Positions 63,159 to 64,000 of a stretch of 64,000 bases of DNA are shown piece after piece. Positions within the stretch are counted from its first letter, which is position 1, and each line of letters begins with the position of its first letter. The DNA lies in the NCBI RefSeq assembly GCF_900142925.1, contig NZ_FRCN01000006.1, forward strand, positions 248,001-312,000. The letters run 5' to 3'. A model generated the notes under the pieces. That model did not search any database and was not told where the DNA came from. It saw only the letters and a list, made by a program, of their open reading frames with translations. Position numbers and translations under genes: made by a program. The DNA is from Chitinophaga sp. CF418 (lineage in GTDB: Bacteria; Bacteroidota; Bacteroidia; Chitinophagales; Chitinophagaceae).

Positions 63159-64000
63159 ATGGGAACAATCACCCCCAACACCAGTAACAGCGATCAACTC
63201 GCAAATGCACAAGCTGCCGTACAGCTTTGTGCTGCAGCTTCTGCTACTTCTACAAGCAATCCTATCAATGAATTTGGCACGCTTATGCCGGGCTGGAAAA
63301 TAGTCTGGAACGGCAAGCAGACTATCGACTGCAACTACGCATTTGTTGCTCAAAACTCAAACGGAGATTATGCGCTGGCTATCCGCGGCTCAGTTCCGCC
63401 CTTCGGCAGTTATAACGACTGGGATGTTTTTGCAAACTGGGTCCTGGAAGACCTCGATGTATTAACAATGTCACAATGGTCTTTTGCCAGTACCCCTAAA
63501 CCCCTTATCAGCACGGGTGCCAGTATTGCTTTCGCAAATTTGCTGTTTATGACGGACACGCTGGGCTCGAACCAGTTTATCACCGATTTTTTGTTAGCCA
63601 ACACTGTAGGTAACGGCAAACAGCTGATCATTACAGGGCATAGCCTGGGCGGCAATATAGCCAGTGTATTCACTTCTTACTACGTAGAGATCCTTAAAAA
63701 GAAGGGGCAGTCCACAAACAACATTTCGCTTTACACCTTTGCAGCGCCTGCTGCCGGGAACGCCGATTTTGCCACAGACCTGGATGCCAAGCTGCCTACA
63801 GCATGGCATTACGAGAATGTAAATGATCTTGTTCCCAAATTTCCTGTTTTTGGCGGGATCGTTCTTACAAGTCTGATGTACCTCCCCCAACCTGAGGCGG
63901 CCGACATTAACCTGAGCTATAAAGGACATGATATGAGTCTGCGGGAGGCGTTTCTCCTGCTTGCAGGCGTACTACTCACGCAGGGTTATCAACAACCGGT
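63159..64000 (+). CDS. Class 3 (fungal-type) lipase family protein, incomplete at window end
   Basis: At least 280 codons, open at the right edge. The protein starts MGTITPNTSNSDQLANAQAA with no signal peptide. Lipase_3 features: YALAIRGSVPP (oxyanion region), the nucleophile elbow LIITGHSLGGNIASVF (Ser in GHSLGG), TFAAPAAGNADF and the catalytic Asp in ENVNDLVPKF; the catalytic His may be in YKGHDMSLR. Enzymes of this fold cleave acylglycerols or phospholipids. The unusual tandem leader upstream sets it apart. Whether it is cytosolic or exported by another route cannot be told here. Confidence 0.88.
   Translation, partial: MGTITPNTSNSDQLANAQAAVQLCAAASATSTSNPINEFGTLMPGWKIVWNGKQTIDCNYAFVAQNSNGDYALAIRGSVPPFGSYNDWDVFANWVLEDLDVLTMSQWSFASTPKPLISTGASIAFANLLFMTDTLGSNQFITDFLLANTVGNGKQLIITGHSLGGNIASVFTSYYVEILKKKGQSTNNISLYTFAAPAAGNADFATDLDAKLPTAWHYENVNDLVPKFPVFGGIVLTSLMYLPQPEAADINLSYKGHDMSLREAFLLLAGVLLTQGYQQP

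Larger units (their letters stand above)
62833..63182 (+). repeat. Four tandem leader repeats that include the lipase start codon
   Basis: Four imperfect copies of an 83-92 bp unit begin at 62833, 62924, 63008 and 63091, each opening with AGTAACCAT and containing CACTTTAATCCCGTTATTTTT, CATCTTCAAAAACCATAACT and then ATGGGA. The fourth copy supplies the ATG of the lipase at 63159 and its first eight codons. So the repeat unit is a leader plus translation start of a gene, multiplied upstream. Copy 3 has lost the ATG (CTGGGACTA). Confidence 0.9.

Noticed and set aside
62833..63182. CRISPR array
   Set aside because: The units are imperfect repeats along their whole length with no constant repeat/unique spacer pattern, and no cas genes are present.

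Overview
The window looks like chromosomal DNA of a member of the Bacteroidota, most likely the Chitinophagaceae (Chitinophaga-like). This is inferred from the Nudix-type arabinose regulator next to araBDA, paired DUF3857/transglutaminase-like secreted proteins, a DPP IV-type S9 peptidase, MqnA (futalosine menaquinone route), several promoters of the form TAnnTTTG, weak ribosome binding sites, and many secreted or lipid-anchored proteins. No rRNA, tRNA, CRISPR array, phage or complete insertion sequence was seen. The gene content is mostly housekeeping and metabolic. The unusual material lies between genes.

Layout. 1-2224: the start of a cation symporter gene, a DOPA-dioxygenase-like gene broken by one in-frame TGA, and an 800-bp gene-poor stretch with hairpins, a dispersed repeat and a possible regulator site. 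2225-7833: arabinose module with a HAD phosphatase, the AraR-like Nudix regulator and the araB-araD-araA operon closed by a terminator. 7835-16854: serine hydrolase, QueG, two DUF3857 proteins, ClpB, guanine deaminase. 17096-20345: a hybrid histidine kinase flanked by two tiny secreted Lys/Ala-rich proteins. 20614-24144: PSMA-like peptidase, a 600-bp intergenic region carrying 49-bp direct repeats, an inverted-repeat element and a 93-bp palindrome, then a LytTR response regulator. 24262-30448: small secreted protein, TolC, RND pump and lipoprotein adaptor, read as one operon. 30642-33342: a gene remnant, a PAP2 phosphatase, and a fluoride riboswitch driving a CLC-F type fluoride exporter. 33367-39910: two oxidoreductases, then a trehalose synthase/phosphatase fusion facing a GH15 enzyme. 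40013-49455: AsmA-like protein, small lipoprotein, YihY/BrkB, an AT-rich stretch with two DnaA-box-like sites, DPP IV, small membrane proteins, ornithine aminotransferase, acyl-CoA-binding protein with a duplicated 3' tail. 49587-57099: LepA, DUF6580 protein, ManA, YraN, PurB, MqnA, a Rossmann protein. 57307-62777: M1 aminopeptidase, peptide-binding lipoprotein, AraC regulator, SDR. 62833-64000: an unusual tandem repeat whose last copy contains the start codon of a class 3 lipase that runs off the end.

How parts work together. AraR, with candidate operators in front of its own gene and of araB, would switch on AraB, AraD and AraA, which convert L-arabinose to D-xylulose 5-phosphate. The fluoride aptamer lets fluoride induce its own exporter. 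The TPS/TPP fusion makes trehalose and the facing GH15 enzyme may break it down. The points most worth a second look are the tandem start-codon repeats before the lipase, the 93-bp palindrome built of 11-mers, the four-copy dispersed repeat family, the oriC-like site and the twin palindromes before clpB.
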